Program-made: the position numbers and the translations under genes | Notes under the pieces: model-generated | Seen by the model: only the letters and a program-made list of their open reading frames with translations | What the model was told of the DNA's origin: nothing | Databases searched by the model: none | NCBI GenBank assembly: GCA_937921825.1 | Contig: CAKZVK010000063.1 | Coordinates: 1-52,753, forward strand | Reading direction: 5' to 3' | From: an uncultured Saprospiraceae bacterium | Lineage (GTDB): Bacteria > Bacteroidota > Bacteroidia > Chitinophagales > Saprospiraceae | DNA: 52,753 nt | In this document: positions 36,885 through 45,107 of the stretch, piece after piece | How positions within the stretch are numbered: the stretch's first letter is position 1 | Layout: each line of letters opens with the position of its first letter

Positions 36885-37358
36885 ATGAATAAATTATTTC
36901 TGTTAGCTGGACTGTTTCTATCCTCGAATCTTGTAGGGCAGTCTATATCAAGCTATGTAATTACTTCTGCGGGAGATGCCATCATGAGTGATGAGGGTGC
37001 ACTTTACTTATCTATAGGTGAGCCGATGAATACAGAGCTTACTGGAGGAGAAGTAATGATCTCACAAGGTTTTCTTCAGGTGACTATTGCAGATAGGATT
37101 CTTAACTCTGAAGAACTGCTAGAAGAGTCAGTCACTGTCTATCCTAATCCCGTAGCGGAGGAGCTAAGATTTGATCTCGAGGATGCCTACGAGCAATATT
37201 CATTGAGGGTATATAATACCAGCGGACAGATCATTCATACTACTGAAAGCTTGTCTTCATCTAGACTAAATGTAAAGGACTATTCCGTAGGTACTTATTT
37301 TCTGACTCTACATAAGGATAATAAGAGCAGCAGGGCTGTTCAATTTATAAAACTATAA
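36885..37358 (+). CDS. Small secreted protein with T9SS type A sorting domain
   Basis: The protein has 157 residues. The signal peptide is MNKLFLLAGLFLSSNLVGQ. A short beta domain (SSYVITSAGDAIMSDEGALY, LSIGEPMNTEL, GGEVMISQGFLQV) is a common Bacteroidota unit found just before a sorting signal. A T9SS type A C-terminal domain follows from about residue 80 (VTVYPNPVAEELRFDL ... LRVYNTSGQII ... YSVGTYFLTL ... VQFIKL). It should be exported through the T9SS and anchored to or released from the surface. It stands between the CHAT gene (102 bases upstream) and the three collagen-like genes (9 bases downstream). That location suggests it serves the collagen proteins, perhaps as a surface attachment factor, which is inference. 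Confidence 0.82.
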   Translation: MNKLFLLAGLFLSSNLVGQSISSYVITSAGDAIMSDEGALYLSIGEPMNTELTGGEVMISQGFLQVTIADRILNSEELLEESVTVYPNPVAEELRFDLEDAYEQYSLRVYNTSGQIIHTTESLSSSRLNVKDYSVGTYFLTLHKDNKSSRAVQFIKL

Positions 37359-37367
37359 GAATTGACT

Positions 37368-38393
37368 ATGAGATTATCACTAATCATATCCTTAGTTATG
37401 ATGACTGCTTTGCTCTTGGCACAGCAGCCCATACGATATCAGGGAATAGCCTTTGATAGTAATGATGAGCTTATAGCCGCATCAGATTTCTCTTTACGAG
37501 TGGCAATTAGAAAAGACAGTGATTCTGGCACCTTGGTCTACTTAGAAAACCATAATGCTCAAAGTGATGAAGCCGGTGTCTTCGAAATATTTATCGGTGC
37601 TGGTGAGGCTGTTCAGGGCACTTACCCTGATATTCCTTGGAGCCAAGGAAGTTACTATGCAAACATATCTATAGATCCTAATGGGTCTATAAACTATATA
37701 TACGCTGGAAGTACAGAGCTGCTATCTGTCCCTTATGCCTTTCATGCAATGGAGGCTTATCGAGGACCCACTGGGGAAGATGGTCTAGATGGACCAGATG
37801 GTCCTCAAGGGCCACAAGGCGCTACTGGCCCCCGAGGAGCCAATGGAGTTCAAGGCCCTATTTGTCCACCATCACCCGATGGCGGAATAGGTCCACCAGG
37901 CCCAGCGGGCCCACCAGGTCCAGCAGGACCCCAGGGGCCTAAAGGTGATCCAGGTCCGAAAGGTGATACCGGTCCAGCAGGACCAACAGGTCCTCAAGGA
38001 AGAGCTGGAGGCCCTAAAGGTGAGCCAGGAAGAGCAGGACCTCCTGGTCCCAATGGTCCACAAGGGCCAGCAGGTCCTATGGGTGATGTAGGACCACAAG
38101 GTTCCTCTGAAGGACCAGCAGGCCCTATAGGACCAGTAGGTGATAGAGGTGATGTCAATGGTCCACCTGGCCCTAAGGGAGAACCCGGTCCTGCAGGACC
38201 ACAGGGTCCAGCAGGAGCAGTCGGACCACAAGGACCAGAAGGTGCTCCAGGTGCCCCCAAAGAAGATATACTCTCAGTAGTACCTGACCCCAATGTGCGC
38301 ACTTTCTACTTGGACGATGGCTCCAATAGATTAGATGGGAAAGCTGGTTTTAGATACTATTCTAATGCAGATGGCCTCTGGATAGATTTATAA
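37368..38393 (+). CDS. Collagen-like protein, chain 1
   Basis: The protein has 341 residues from the ATG at 37368 (a TTG two codons upstream is less likely). The signal peptide is [19 protein letters not shown]. An N-terminal beta domain of about 110 residues ([10 protein letters not shown] ... [10 protein letters not shown] ... [13 protein letters not shown]) precedes a Gly-X-Y stretch of 26 triplets, a 4-residue unit, 10 triplets, a 4-residue unit, 4 triplets, a 4-residue unit and 11 triplets. Triplet 12 has Cys in place of Gly (CPP) and triplet 13 has Ser. A C-terminal domain follows, ending [19 protein letters not shown] ... WIDL. There is no T9SS sorting domain. The C-terminal motif is shared with the next two chains. 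Likely a surface or extracellular triple-helical fibre. Confidence 0.88.
   Translation: MRLSLIISLVMMTALLLAQQPIRYQGIAFDSNDELIAASDFSLRVAIRKDSDSGTLVYLENHNAQSDEAGVFEIFIGAGEAVQGTYPDIPWSQGSYYANISIDPNGSINYIYAGSTELLSVPYAFHAMEAYRGPTGEDGLDGPDGPQGPQGATGPRGANGVQGPICPPSPDGGIGPPGPAGPPGPAGPQGPKGDPGPKGDTGPAGPTGPQGRAGGPKGEPGRAGPPGPNGPQGPAGPMGDVGPQGSSEGPAGPIGPVGDRGDVNGPPGPKGEPGPAGPQGPAGAVGPQGPEGAPGAPKEDILSVVPDPNVRTFYLDDGSNRLDGKAGFRYYSNADGLWIDL
37764..38258 (+). repeat. Gly-X-Y collagen repeat of chain 1
   Basis: Parsed in blocks of 26, 10, 4 and 11 triplets separated by the four-residue units GRAG, GSSE and GDVN. Proline is frequent at X (second) and Q, K, A or P at Y (third). Confidence 0.9.
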
Positions 38394-38417
38394 ATTTCAA
38401 AAATCTAAATCGCTATT

Positions 38418-39461
38418 ATGAATAAGTTTGTAATTCTCGTCCTGTTGTTATGTATAGCTGGTTTGGCTTCGGCACAAGTGCCCGCTTCATTTTCTTACCA
38501 AGGGATAGCTAGAGATGCTAGTGGTGAGACCTTAACGAATAGCGCCTTAGGCTTAAGGTTCTCCATCTTAGACAGTGATATCAATGGAAATATATTGTAT
38601 CAGGAAGAAACAATTACTGAAACCACAAGCATCGGGCATTTTGGAGTCCAAGTAGGTAAGGGGCAGGTCTCTTTGGGAGATTTTCTCGCTATAGATTGGT
38701 CTGTAGCACAACATTACTTGCGTATAGAGCTTGATGCTGAGGGAGGAACTAATTATACTAATCCGATTACTATTCCACTAACAGCAGTCCCCTATGCTTA
38801 TGCGGTAAACTCTTCTGGTAATAGACCAGTAGGACTACCTGGTAAAGATGGAGCAGATGGTGCTGCTGGATTAGCTGGCCCGAAAGGAGCTCAAGGCCCA
38901 ATGGGTTTGCCAGGCCCACAAGGACCGCAGGGCCCCTTAGGTAGTGTAGGACCAATAGGTCCTCAGGGCCCACAAGGCCCCCAAGGTCCGCAAGGGCCAC
39001 AGGGAGATCCTGGAGGAGAACCTGGAGACCCAGGCCCTCAGGGTTCTAAAGGACCAACAGGTCCAGATCAAGGAATACAAGGAGATCCAGGTCCTCAAGG
39101 GCCGCAAGGCGAACAAGGTCCTGATGGACCTAAAGGACCTGACGGTCCACAAGGACCAACAGGACCACCCTCTAATATTGTAGGACCAGAAGGCCCTCAA
39201 GGACCAGAAGGTCCAAATGGCGGTCCTCCAGGTCCAGTAGGTGATCAAGGTCCACCTGGACCCAATAGTCCAGATGGGGTAGATGGTCCAGTAGGAGTAC
39301 CAGGTGTAAGATTTTATAATTACAGAACCTTCAATATGAGTAGCGAACCTAATACCTCTTATGAAGTGCTCGGCGCATTATATATCGATGATGGAACCAA
39401 TAGATTAGACGGCAGACCTGGTTTTAGAATGTATGATGGTACTAATTGGATAGACCTTTAA
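38418..39461 (+). CDS. Collagen-like protein, chain 2
   Basis: The protein has 347 residues. The signal peptide is [20 protein letters not shown]. The same N-terminal beta domain as chains 1 and 3 is present ([20 protein letters not shown] ... [10 protein letters not shown] ... [13 protein letters not shown]). The Gly-X-Y part has 19 triplets, GDPG, 5 triplets, GPDQ, 10 triplets, GPPS, 4 triplets (the first, NIV, lacks Gly), GPNG and 10 triplets. No Cys occurs in the collagen part. The C-terminal domain is longer than in chain 1 and ends [20 protein letters not shown] ... WIDL. It begins 24 bases after chain 1. Role as for chain 1; with chains 1 and 3 it may form a heterotrimer. Confidence 0.88.
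   Translation: MNKFVILVLLLCIAGLASAQVPASFSYQGIARDASGETLTNSALGLRFSILDSDINGNILYQEETITETTSIGHFGVQVGKGQVSLGDFLAIDWSVAQHYLRIELDAEGGTNYTNPITIPLTAVPYAYAVNSSGNRPVGLPGKDGADGAAGLAGPKGAQGPMGLPGPQGPQGPLGSVGPIGPQGPQGPQGPQGPQGDPGGEPGDPGPQGSKGPTGPDQGIQGDPGPQGPQGEQGPDGPKGPDGPQGPTGPPSNIVGPEGPQGPEGPNGGPPGPVGDQGPPGPNSPDGVDGPVGVPGVRFYNYRTFNMSSEPNTSYEVLGALYIDDGTNRLDGRPGFRMYDGTNWIDL
38832..39311 (+). repeat. Gly-X-Y collagen repeat of chain 2
   Basis: It contains a near-homopolymeric run of five consecutive G-P-Q triplets around 38960-39002 with varied codons, so the run is kept by protein selection and not by DNA slippage. Confidence 0.9.
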
Positions 39462-39471
39462 ATTGAGAAGA

Positions 39472-40515
39472 ATGAAAAATTATCTAACTATTCTTTTGAG
39501 CATTTGTGTGGTTTCTCTTTTTGGGCAGCTGCCAGACGCCTTTACTTTCCAAGCCATTGCTATGGATATGAATGGCGAGGTCGTGACAAATAGTGCAATC
39601 GGATTACGAAGTTCTATCTGGCAAGGTGGACCTTCAGGTTCCAGGGTATATTCTGAAGTGCATACGCTTATGAGTACAGACCTTGGGCATATAAATATGG
39701 AGATTGGGAGAGGAACTCCTGAAGGAACTCATCAAGATATAACACTATTGGATTGGTCTCAAGGCAATCATTATTTGCAATTGGAAATGGATGTGACTGG
39801 TGGTAGTGACTATAGAGAAATAGGATTTGTAGAACTAGTTTCTGTGCCCTATGCCTTATATGCCGATCTAGATTTGTCAGGAATAAAAGGCCCTAGAGGT
39901 CAAGCTGGAAGAATGGGTGCTATGGGACCAATTGGACCCATCGGAGACCCTGGGCCTCCAGGAATCCAAGGGACTATGTGCCCGATAGGTCCTGCTGGTC
40001 CGCGCGGCCCTGCTGGACCTCAAGGCCCTGCTGGACCACAAGGACTACCTGGTCCCAAGGGTCCTAGTAAAGGCTACACAGGTCCTTATGGACCTGTTGG
40101 TCCTCAGGGTGACCCTGGTGATCCTAATGGCCCACAAGGTGAGCAAGGACCACAAGGTCCATTCGGGATACCTGGTATACCAGGTAATCCAGGCCCTAAA
40201 GGAGATCCAGGCCCAGTAGGTCTGGGAGGAGGCCCTGCTGGACCTCCAGGTCCCAAAGGTCCGAAAGGTCCAGATGAAGGTATCCAAGGACCTAGAGGTC
40301 CTCAAGGTATAGCAGGACAAGCAGGTAGACCAGGTCTTCCAGGACCGGCAGGAACTCCAGGACCTGACGGAATCGGAGAGCTGAATGTGAGAGATGTAGA
40401 GCCAGATTTTACAGTAGAAAGATTATACATTGATACTGGAGAAAATAGAGCAGATGGACAGGCTGGAATGAGATTCTACGATCTCAATCTAAGAGCATGG
40501 ATAGACTTGTATTAG
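39472..40515 (+). CDS. Collagen-like protein, chain 3
   Basis: The protein has 347 residues from the ATG at 39472; a TTG three codons earlier would overlap the previous stop region and add only M-R-R. The signal peptide is [19 protein letters not shown]. The N-terminal beta domain is [16 protein letters not shown] ... [12 protein letters not shown]. The Gly-X-Y part has 20 triplets, GPSK, 5 triplets, GDPN, 10 triplets, GLGG, 4 triplets, GPDE and 11 triplets. Triplet 12 is CPI, so Cys replaces Gly at the same place as in chain 1. The C-terminal domain ends [20 protein letters not shown] ... WIDLY. It starts 10 bases after chain 2 and is the last gene before a terminator, so it probably closes an operon beginning with the sigma factor. 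Confidence 0.88.
   Translation: MKNYLTILLSICVVSLFGQLPDAFTFQAIAMDMNGEVVTNSAIGLRSSIWQGGPSGSRVYSEVHTLMSTDLGHINMEIGRGTPEGTHQDITLLDWSQGNHYLQLEMDVTGGSDYREIGFVELVSVPYALYADLDLSGIKGPRGQAGRMGAMGPIGPIGDPGPPGIQGTMCPIGPAGPRGPAGPQGPAGPQGLPGPKGPSKGYTGPYGPVGPQGDPGDPNGPQGEQGPQGPFGIPGIPGNPGPKGDPGPVGLGGGPAGPPGPKGPKGPDEGIQGPRGPQGIAGQAGRPGLPGPAGTPGPDGIGELNVRDVEPDFTVERLYIDTGENRADGQAGMRFYDLNLRAWIDLY
39880..40377 (+). repeat. Gly-X-Y collagen repeat of chain 3
   Basis: It has the same block lengths after the first 26 units as chain 1 (10, 4, 11 triplets). The interruptions have quite different residues from chains 1 and 2 but sit at matching places. Confidence 0.9.
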
Positions 40516-40536
40516 TAAGAGAAGATAAGATTAGAT

Positions 40537-40572
40537 AAAAAAGGGTGATCAATTAATTTGATCACTTTTTTT
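40537..40572. terminator. Bidirectional intrinsic terminator between collagen chain 3 and pcrA
   Basis: A perfect 8-bp stem (40545-40552 with 40558-40565) with 5-base loop, a run of T on the right (40566-40572) and a run of A on the left (40537-40542). It can therefore end the plus-strand operon and the minus-strand helicase gene. Confidence 0.87.
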
Positions 40573-40596
40573 GAAGTAGCTAATTGTAAATCTTTG

Positions 40597-42870
40597 TTAC
40601 TCTACTATCTGCAATCTTGCAAAGTCAAGCATTATTCTTTTTTCAGCGTTTTCAGTAAGATTTTCGAATCTGATGGAAGCAACATTTCGTTCATCGATAC
40701 TTAAGATCTTACCTTGACCAAACTTTAGGTGAAGTACCGTCTGCCCAGCCTTTAGTTCTGATATAGAATTTGGTTTGAAATCTTTTGGATCTATACCTAA
40801 GGCCTGAGGTTGAGCTTTAGAAAGTTTTTTGAAGTTTCCTAGGACACGTGGTTCCTTAAAACTTGGTTTCTTCGAAATGCTAATATTGGCTTCTAGATTT
40901 TTTTCAGAAATTTCTTCTAAGAATCTACTAGAATCATTGAATCGCATGTTACCGTATTGGTAGCGACTATTGGCATAAGTAAGCGTCAGTAATTCCTCAG
41001 CCCTCGTAATCGCTACATAGAATAATCTTCTCTCTTCATCTATCTGATCAGGAGAAGAAAGGGACATATAAGACGGAAATAAATTTTCTTCCAGTCCTAC
41101 CACGAAGACAGATCTGTACTCCAGCCCTTTGGCTGCATGTACTGAAAGTAGGGTCACGGTGTCTACATTATCTTTATCCTCGTCGGCATCGGTCATCAGT
41201 GAGATGCTTTGAAGAAATTTTGATAGGGTTCTTTCTTGATCATTGATATCTTCCCCAGCATCTAAGACATCATCTTCTGTAAATTCTTGGATACCATCTA
41301 AGAGGGCATTAATATTATCCATACGGTTTTGTGCTTCTACAGAATTCTCTGATTTGAGCAGATCCATAATTCCTGATCTCTTGACTATGTAGACAGCGGC
41401 TTTGTAGGCATTAAGATTTTGAGCTTTGTCCTGACAGGTTCTGATGATGGATACAAAGTCTCCTAGTTTCTTTTTAGCGCCCTTGGATAATTCTATTTTG
41501 CTTAAGCACTGCCAGATAGAAATTTCGTTATCATTGGCGAGGTTGGTGAGATTCTCCATGGTCGTCTTACCTATACCTCTCTTAGGATAGTTGATTATCC
41601 TTTTGAGTGCTTCGTCGTCTTTGGAGTTTATCGATAGCCTAAGGTAGGCCACTACGTCTTTTATTTCTTTTCTCTGATAGAAGGACATACCTCCATATAT
41701 CCTATAGGGGATATTATATCTTCTGAGATGTTCCTCGAAGACTCTAGACTGCGCATTCGTCCTATAGAGGACTGCGATATCTTTATTCGCTAAGTTGAAT
41801 CTGTTCTTCTGTTCTATAATGAGGTCGGCCACTCTTTTGCCTTCTTCATTATCCGTCATCGCTTTGATGACCTTTATCTTACTGCCACCATCTTTCTCTG
41901 TCCAGATTTCCTTTTGTATCTGTCTTTGGTTATTGCCGATGACTTCATTAGCGGCAGAAACGATGTAATTTGTAGATCTATAATTTTGTTCTAGCTTGAA
42001 AGTACGGACATCGGGAAAGTCGTTTTCAAACTGTAAAATATTTTCTATCGTAGCTCCACGAAAGGAGTAGATGGATTGGGCATCATCACCTACAATACAA
42101 ATGTTGTGCTTACTGTCTGGGTAAATGGCGAATAGCTTTAGTATCTCATACTGTAAGAAATTCGTATCCTGAAACTCATCTACTAGAACATACTGAAACT
42201 GACGTTGGTACTTTGTTCTGATGTTGTCCGGATTGGTATACATGAGCTTAAACATCTGCAGCAGTAGGTCATCAAAATCCATAGCACCTGCTCTCTTACA
42301 CTTGGCAACATACTTAGAGTAGATGAGATGAGTCATCGGTCGTCTATTCATCCTGTCGTGCTCCATCAGTTCCTCATTAGCCGTATACATCTTAGGGGTG
42401 ATGAGATTACTTTTAGCACTGGATATTCTAGACTTGACTGCGCCGACATTATATTCTTTGGTGGTTAAGCCTAGACTCTTGATGACTTCCTTCAGTACAC
42501 TTTTGGTATCATCAGTATCATATATACTGAAGTCGTTAGGGTAGTCTAATCTGTGAGCCTCTACTCTTAGTATTCGAGCGAATAACGAGTGAAAGGTACC
42601 CGCCCAAACTTTGTAAGCATCTCCTCCTACCACTTTTTCTATCCTGTCTTTCATTTCACGAGCCGCCTTATTCGTAAAGGTCAGTGCAAGAATCTGCCAT
42701 GGTGGAACTCCCGACTTTAGCAAATGTGCAATTCTAAAGGTTAATACTCTAGTTTTGCCAGAACCTGGCCCAGCTATTACCATGACTGGTCCATCTGTAT
42801 TGACGACAGCTTGTCTTTGTATGTCGTTAAGACTGTCGAGATAGTGGGCGGAGGTATCTAATTCTTGCAT
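40597..42870 (-). CDS. pcrA: UvrD/PcrA-type ATP-dependent DNA helicase
   Basis: The protein has 757 residues. It is a superfamily 1A 3'-5' helicase for nucleotide-excision and replication repair. Motifs visible: Q-motif LNDIQRQAV, Walker A AGPGSGKT (33-40), ALTFTNKAAREMKDRI, GTFHSLFARIL, Walker B VLVDEFQDTN, GDDAQSIYSFRGA, LEQNYRST, VAVLYRTNAQSR-type motif IV (here IAVLYRTNAQSR), LLSVHAAKGLEYRSVFVVGL and LFYVAITRAEELL. The C-terminal about 55 residues (AGQTVLHLKFGQGKILSIDE) form the Tudor-like fold that binds RNA polymerase in PcrA. UvrD and PcrA cannot be told apart reliably in this phylum. A TACCTTTC sequence at 42900-42907 (minus) is a near match to a -7 element. Confidence 0.94.
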   Translation of the reverse strand: MQELDTSAHYLDSLNDIQRQAVVNTDGPVMVIAGPGSGKTRVLTFRIAHLLKSGVPPWQILALTFTNKAAREMKDRIEKVVGGDAYKVWAGTFHSLFARILRVEAHRLDYPNDFSIYDTDDTKSVLKEVIKSLGLTTKEYNVGAVKSRISSAKSNLITPKMYTANEELMEHDRMNRRPMTHLIYSKYVAKCKRAGAMDFDDLLLQMFKLMYTNPDNIRTKYQRQFQYVLVDEFQDTNFLQYEILKLFAIYPDSKHNICIVGDDAQSIYSFRGATIENILQFENDFPDVRTFKLEQNYRSTNYIVSAANEVIGNNQRQIQKEIWTEKDGGSKIKVIKAMTDNEEGKRVADLIIEQKNRFNLANKDIAVLYRTNAQSRVFEEHLRRYNIPYRIYGGMSFYQRKEIKDVVAYLRLSINSKDDEALKRIINYPKRGIGKTTMENLTNLANDNEISIWQCLSKIELSKGAKKKLGDFVSIIRTCQDKAQNLNAYKAAVYIVKRSGIMDLLKSENSVEAQNRMDNINALLDGIQEFTEDDVLDAGEDINDQERTLSKFLQSISLMTDADEDKDNVDTVTLLSVHAAKGLEYRSVFVVGLEENLFPSYMSLSSPDQIDEERRLFYVAITRAEELLTLTYANSRYQYGNMRFNDSSRFLEEISEKNLEANISISKKPSFKEPRVLGNFKKLSKAQPQALGIDPKDFKPNSISELKAGQTVLHLKFGQGKILSIDERNVASIRFENLTENAEKRIMLDFARLQIVE

Positions 42871-43159
42871 AAGCCGAAGGTCTTATTTTTTTACTAATTG
42901 AAAGGTATTTTCTAGAGGGAACTCTATTTGCATTCTGAGGTACTTAATCATTAGGATGAGCACTTACGAAGCATGAGTCTTAGAGTGAGGATAAAGCTAA
43001 GCAACTGATCGACAGAGCAATAGCTCAGGAAGGTTGGCTCAAAAAGATTTAAAGGATGATAAACTAACCTTATTCCTAGGCTTAATGGTTTCTAATCATT
43101 ATCTACATCAAGCAAGAGCATAAAATCAATTATCATTGTGATGTAATCAATTAGGCTTA
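42871..43159. other. 289-base gap between divergent pcrA and the CPBP protease gene
   Basis: No RNA gene or terminator was seen. A plus-strand frame ending at 43051 (TAA) reads AKQLIDRAIAQEGWLKKI and looks like the end of a helical protein, but it is closed upstream by a stop near 42978 and has no convincing start. It may be a remnant of a decayed gene or chance. Confidence 0.3.
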
Positions 43160-43915
43160 ATGCGTATAGAGCAAGGCATCAAAGAGTTTTTGACTTTTCT
43201 TAAGTCGCCTACATTTAGATATAAGGAGGACCAGCCTTTGGACTTTTCCCTAGTCACCACTTTGTTTTTTCTCGTATTTATGTTCGAGATGTTGCTGTTC
43301 ATTCCTGTAGGGAGTCTGATAGGTCTTGAAGATGTTCCGCATGCCATGGAAGATCTGCTGAGTAATAGTTCAGTTCTTTTGGTAATTAGTTTGGCTGTGA
43401 TCTCAGCACCTTTAGCGGAGGAGCTCTTGTTTAGATATCATCTACGCTATGGATCTTACAGTCTCTTATATTTAGGAATAGTTGGAGTGGGATATTTCAT
43501 TTTGATCTCCTCCTATTTCATGCCTTCATTAGGTATGAGTTTTTCTTTGGAAAGTCTGTCCGCTACTATGGTTGCGAGATGGTACTATACACCTCTTTTG
43601 TTGATCTTTCTCTTTGGTCTTTTCTTTATAATGAATCAATTTGAAAGGCAAAGCGAACATCGTTTTATACAAAAGATATTTCCATTTCTTTTTTATCTAT
43701 CTGCTCTGGTCTTTGCTTTGGTTCACCTCAGTAATTTTCAGATAGGCCCAGAAAGGTGGGTAATAGCGCCATTATTTGTTCTGCCACAATTTATACTGGG
43801 CTTATATCTAGGCTATGTTAGAATTAGAAATAATATCTTCTACAGTATTTATATCCATGCCTTGAATAATCTGATTCCCATAATTTTATTCTTGGCCGCA
43901 GATAAGGTCATTTAA
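43160..43915 (+). CDS. CPBP family intramembrane metalloprotease
   Basis: The protein has 251 residues with about six to eight membrane spans. The CPBP (CAAX protease and bacteriocin-processing, Abi) signature is present: SAPLAEELLFRYHLR with the Glu pair at 87-88 and Arg92, then a second motif with His (FALVHLSNF) and a third (IHALNN) with His and Asn. These are the expected metal-binding and catalytic residues. The substrate is unknown. It lies divergent to pcrA and 72 bases ahead of the DoxX-like gene. Confidence 0.85.
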   Translation: MRIEQGIKEFLTFLKSPTFRYKEDQPLDFSLVTTLFFLVFMFEMLLFIPVGSLIGLEDVPHAMEDLLSNSSVLLVISLAVISAPLAEELLFRYHLRYGSYSLLYLGIVGVGYFILISSYFMPSLGMSFSLESLSATMVARWYYTPLLLIFLFGLFFIMNQFERQSEHRFIQKIFPFLFYLSALVFALVHLSNFQIGPERWVIAPLFVLPQFILGLYLGYVRIRNNIFYSIYIHALNNLIPIILFLAADKVI

Positions 43916-43955
43916 GCTAGTATGCTAGTGTTAAATTTTAATCGGAAATAGCCAA

Positions 43956-43983
43956 TTGTTCCATAATTATCTGATTAGCTTTG
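43956..43983 (+). promoter_or_regulatory. Promoter TTG-N17-TAGCTTTG touching the DoxX-like ATG
   Basis: The best two-part match in the window: TTG at 43956-43958 and TAGCTTTG at 43976-43983, spaced 17 bases. The ATG at 43988 begins only 4 bases after the element, so +1 should fall at or next to the start codon. Confidence 0.6.
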
Positions 43984-43987
43984 CGGC

Positions 43988-44407
43988 ATGTTCAAGAAAA
44001 TAGTCGAACTCCTCGGGAGGATTATATTAGGCTTGTTTTTCTTTTTTGAGGCTGTAGACACTATAGTCTATTTTGGTCAGACAAGAGAAACTTTAGAAAG
44101 CTATGGCATCACTTTTATGCCCAATGTGCTGATTGTACTTTCCATCATTGTGCTTTTAATAGGGGCAAGTATGGTCATTATTGGATACTACGCCAGTGTA
44201 GGAGCTGCTATGCTCTTTGTGTACTGGTTTCTATTTACGCTTATAGTCTATTCGTTTTGGAATGATCCTGTAGAGGATAAAAATCTGACCATCACTTACT
44301 TTAGTAGAAATATGGCCCTCTGTGGAGGCTTACTCATCTTAGTAGCCAATGGGGTTTCTGGTTGGTCGGTAAAGCGGATTCTTCATGTGATGCGATTACC
44401 AAAGTAG
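43988..44407 (+). CDS. DoxX-like four-helix membrane protein
   Basis: The protein has 139 residues with four hydrophobic segments: LLGRIILGLFFFFEAVDT, NVLIVLSIIVLLIGASMVII, YASVGAAMLFVYWFLFTLIV and MALCGGLLILVANG. The G-R-x-x-L-G-x-x-F opening of the first helix and overall size fit the DoxX/SURF4-like family, whose biochemical role varies (redox balance, sulfur metabolism). Its stop codon is immediately followed by the ATG of the HAD nucleotidase gene, so the two are translated from one message. Confidence 0.75.
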   Translation: MFKKIVELLGRIILGLFFFFEAVDTIVYFGQTRETLESYGITFMPNVLIVLSIIVLLIGASMVIIGYYASVGAAMLFVYWFLFTLIVYSFWNDPVEDKNLTITYFSRNMALCGGLLILVANGVSGWSVKRILHVMRLPK

Positions 44408-45103
44408 ATGAGAAAGTATACCTGGTTATTCTTTGATCTCGATAATACTTTATTGGATTTTTCTAGTGCTTCTAAAAAGGCGTTTTTTCATATTTTCAAT
44501 GAAAGGAGCATAGAGCTAGACGACCGGCACTATGCGATTTACTCTGAGATAAATCATAAGATGTGGGTGGAGCTAGAAAGGGGGAAGATTGGCTTTGAGG
44601 ATCTAAGGACAGGTAGATGGCAGCTCTTTATGGACGAGATTATGATCACAGAAGATTCTGTGGAGATTAACAATGCGTACTTTGAGCATATCGCTAATCA
44701 CCCCATCTTTATCGATGGCGCCCAAGAGCTAATCCGGCATGTCGAGGGCAAGTACAATCTGGCTATGATCACCAATGGCTTACCGGAAGTACAATATCCA
44801 AGGATAAAGTTGACAGAGCTAGACAAGTATTTTGATCCCATAATTATTTCCAAAGAGATAGGCTACTCCAAGCCCGATAGAGCTTTTTTTGAATATGCCA
44901 CTCGGAAAACTGGCAATCCTATGAACGAAGATGTATTGGTTATAGGTGATTCACTGACTTCGGATATCAGGGGAGGGATCAATTACGGCTATGATACTTG
45001 CTGGTACAATCCAACCAAGCAAGAAAATCAAACAGAATATCACGCTACTTATGAGATAGATGATGTCAGGCAACTGATTTCTATCCTAGGAGAAGAAGGG
45101 TAG
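44408..45103 (+). CDS. yjjG: YjjG-type HAD pyrimidine 5'-nucleotidase
   Basis: The protein has 231 residues. A HAD superfamily phosphatase that, in YjjG, hydrolyses noncanonical pyrimidine nucleoside monophosphates (house-cleaning). Motif I FFDLDNTLLDF has the nucleophile Asp10 and acid Asp12. The helical cap contains MWVELERGKI. Motif II is MITNG, motif III Lys is in GYSKPDRAFF, and motif IV is VLVIGDSLTSDIRGG. It begins at the base after the DoxX-like stop. It ends 4 bases before the convergent channel gene. Confidence 0.88.
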   Translation: MRKYTWLFFDLDNTLLDFSSASKKAFFHIFNERSIELDDRHYAIYSEINHKMWVELERGKIGFEDLRTGRWQLFMDEIMITEDSVEINNAYFEHIANHPIFIDGAQELIRHVEGKYNLAMITNGLPEVQYPRIKLTELDKYFDPIIISKEIGYSKPDRAFFEYATRKTGNPMNEDVLVIGDSLTSDIRGGINYGYDTCWYNPTKQENQTEYHATYEIDDVRQLISILGEEG

Positions 45104-45107
45104 ACGC

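Noticed and set aside
37872-38302. Open frames on the minus strand opposite the collagen repeats
   Set aside because: They are by-products of the Gly-X-Y codon pattern: their translations are W/S/T-rich or P/G-rich mirror repeats with no starts or family features. The same holds opposite chains 2 and 3.
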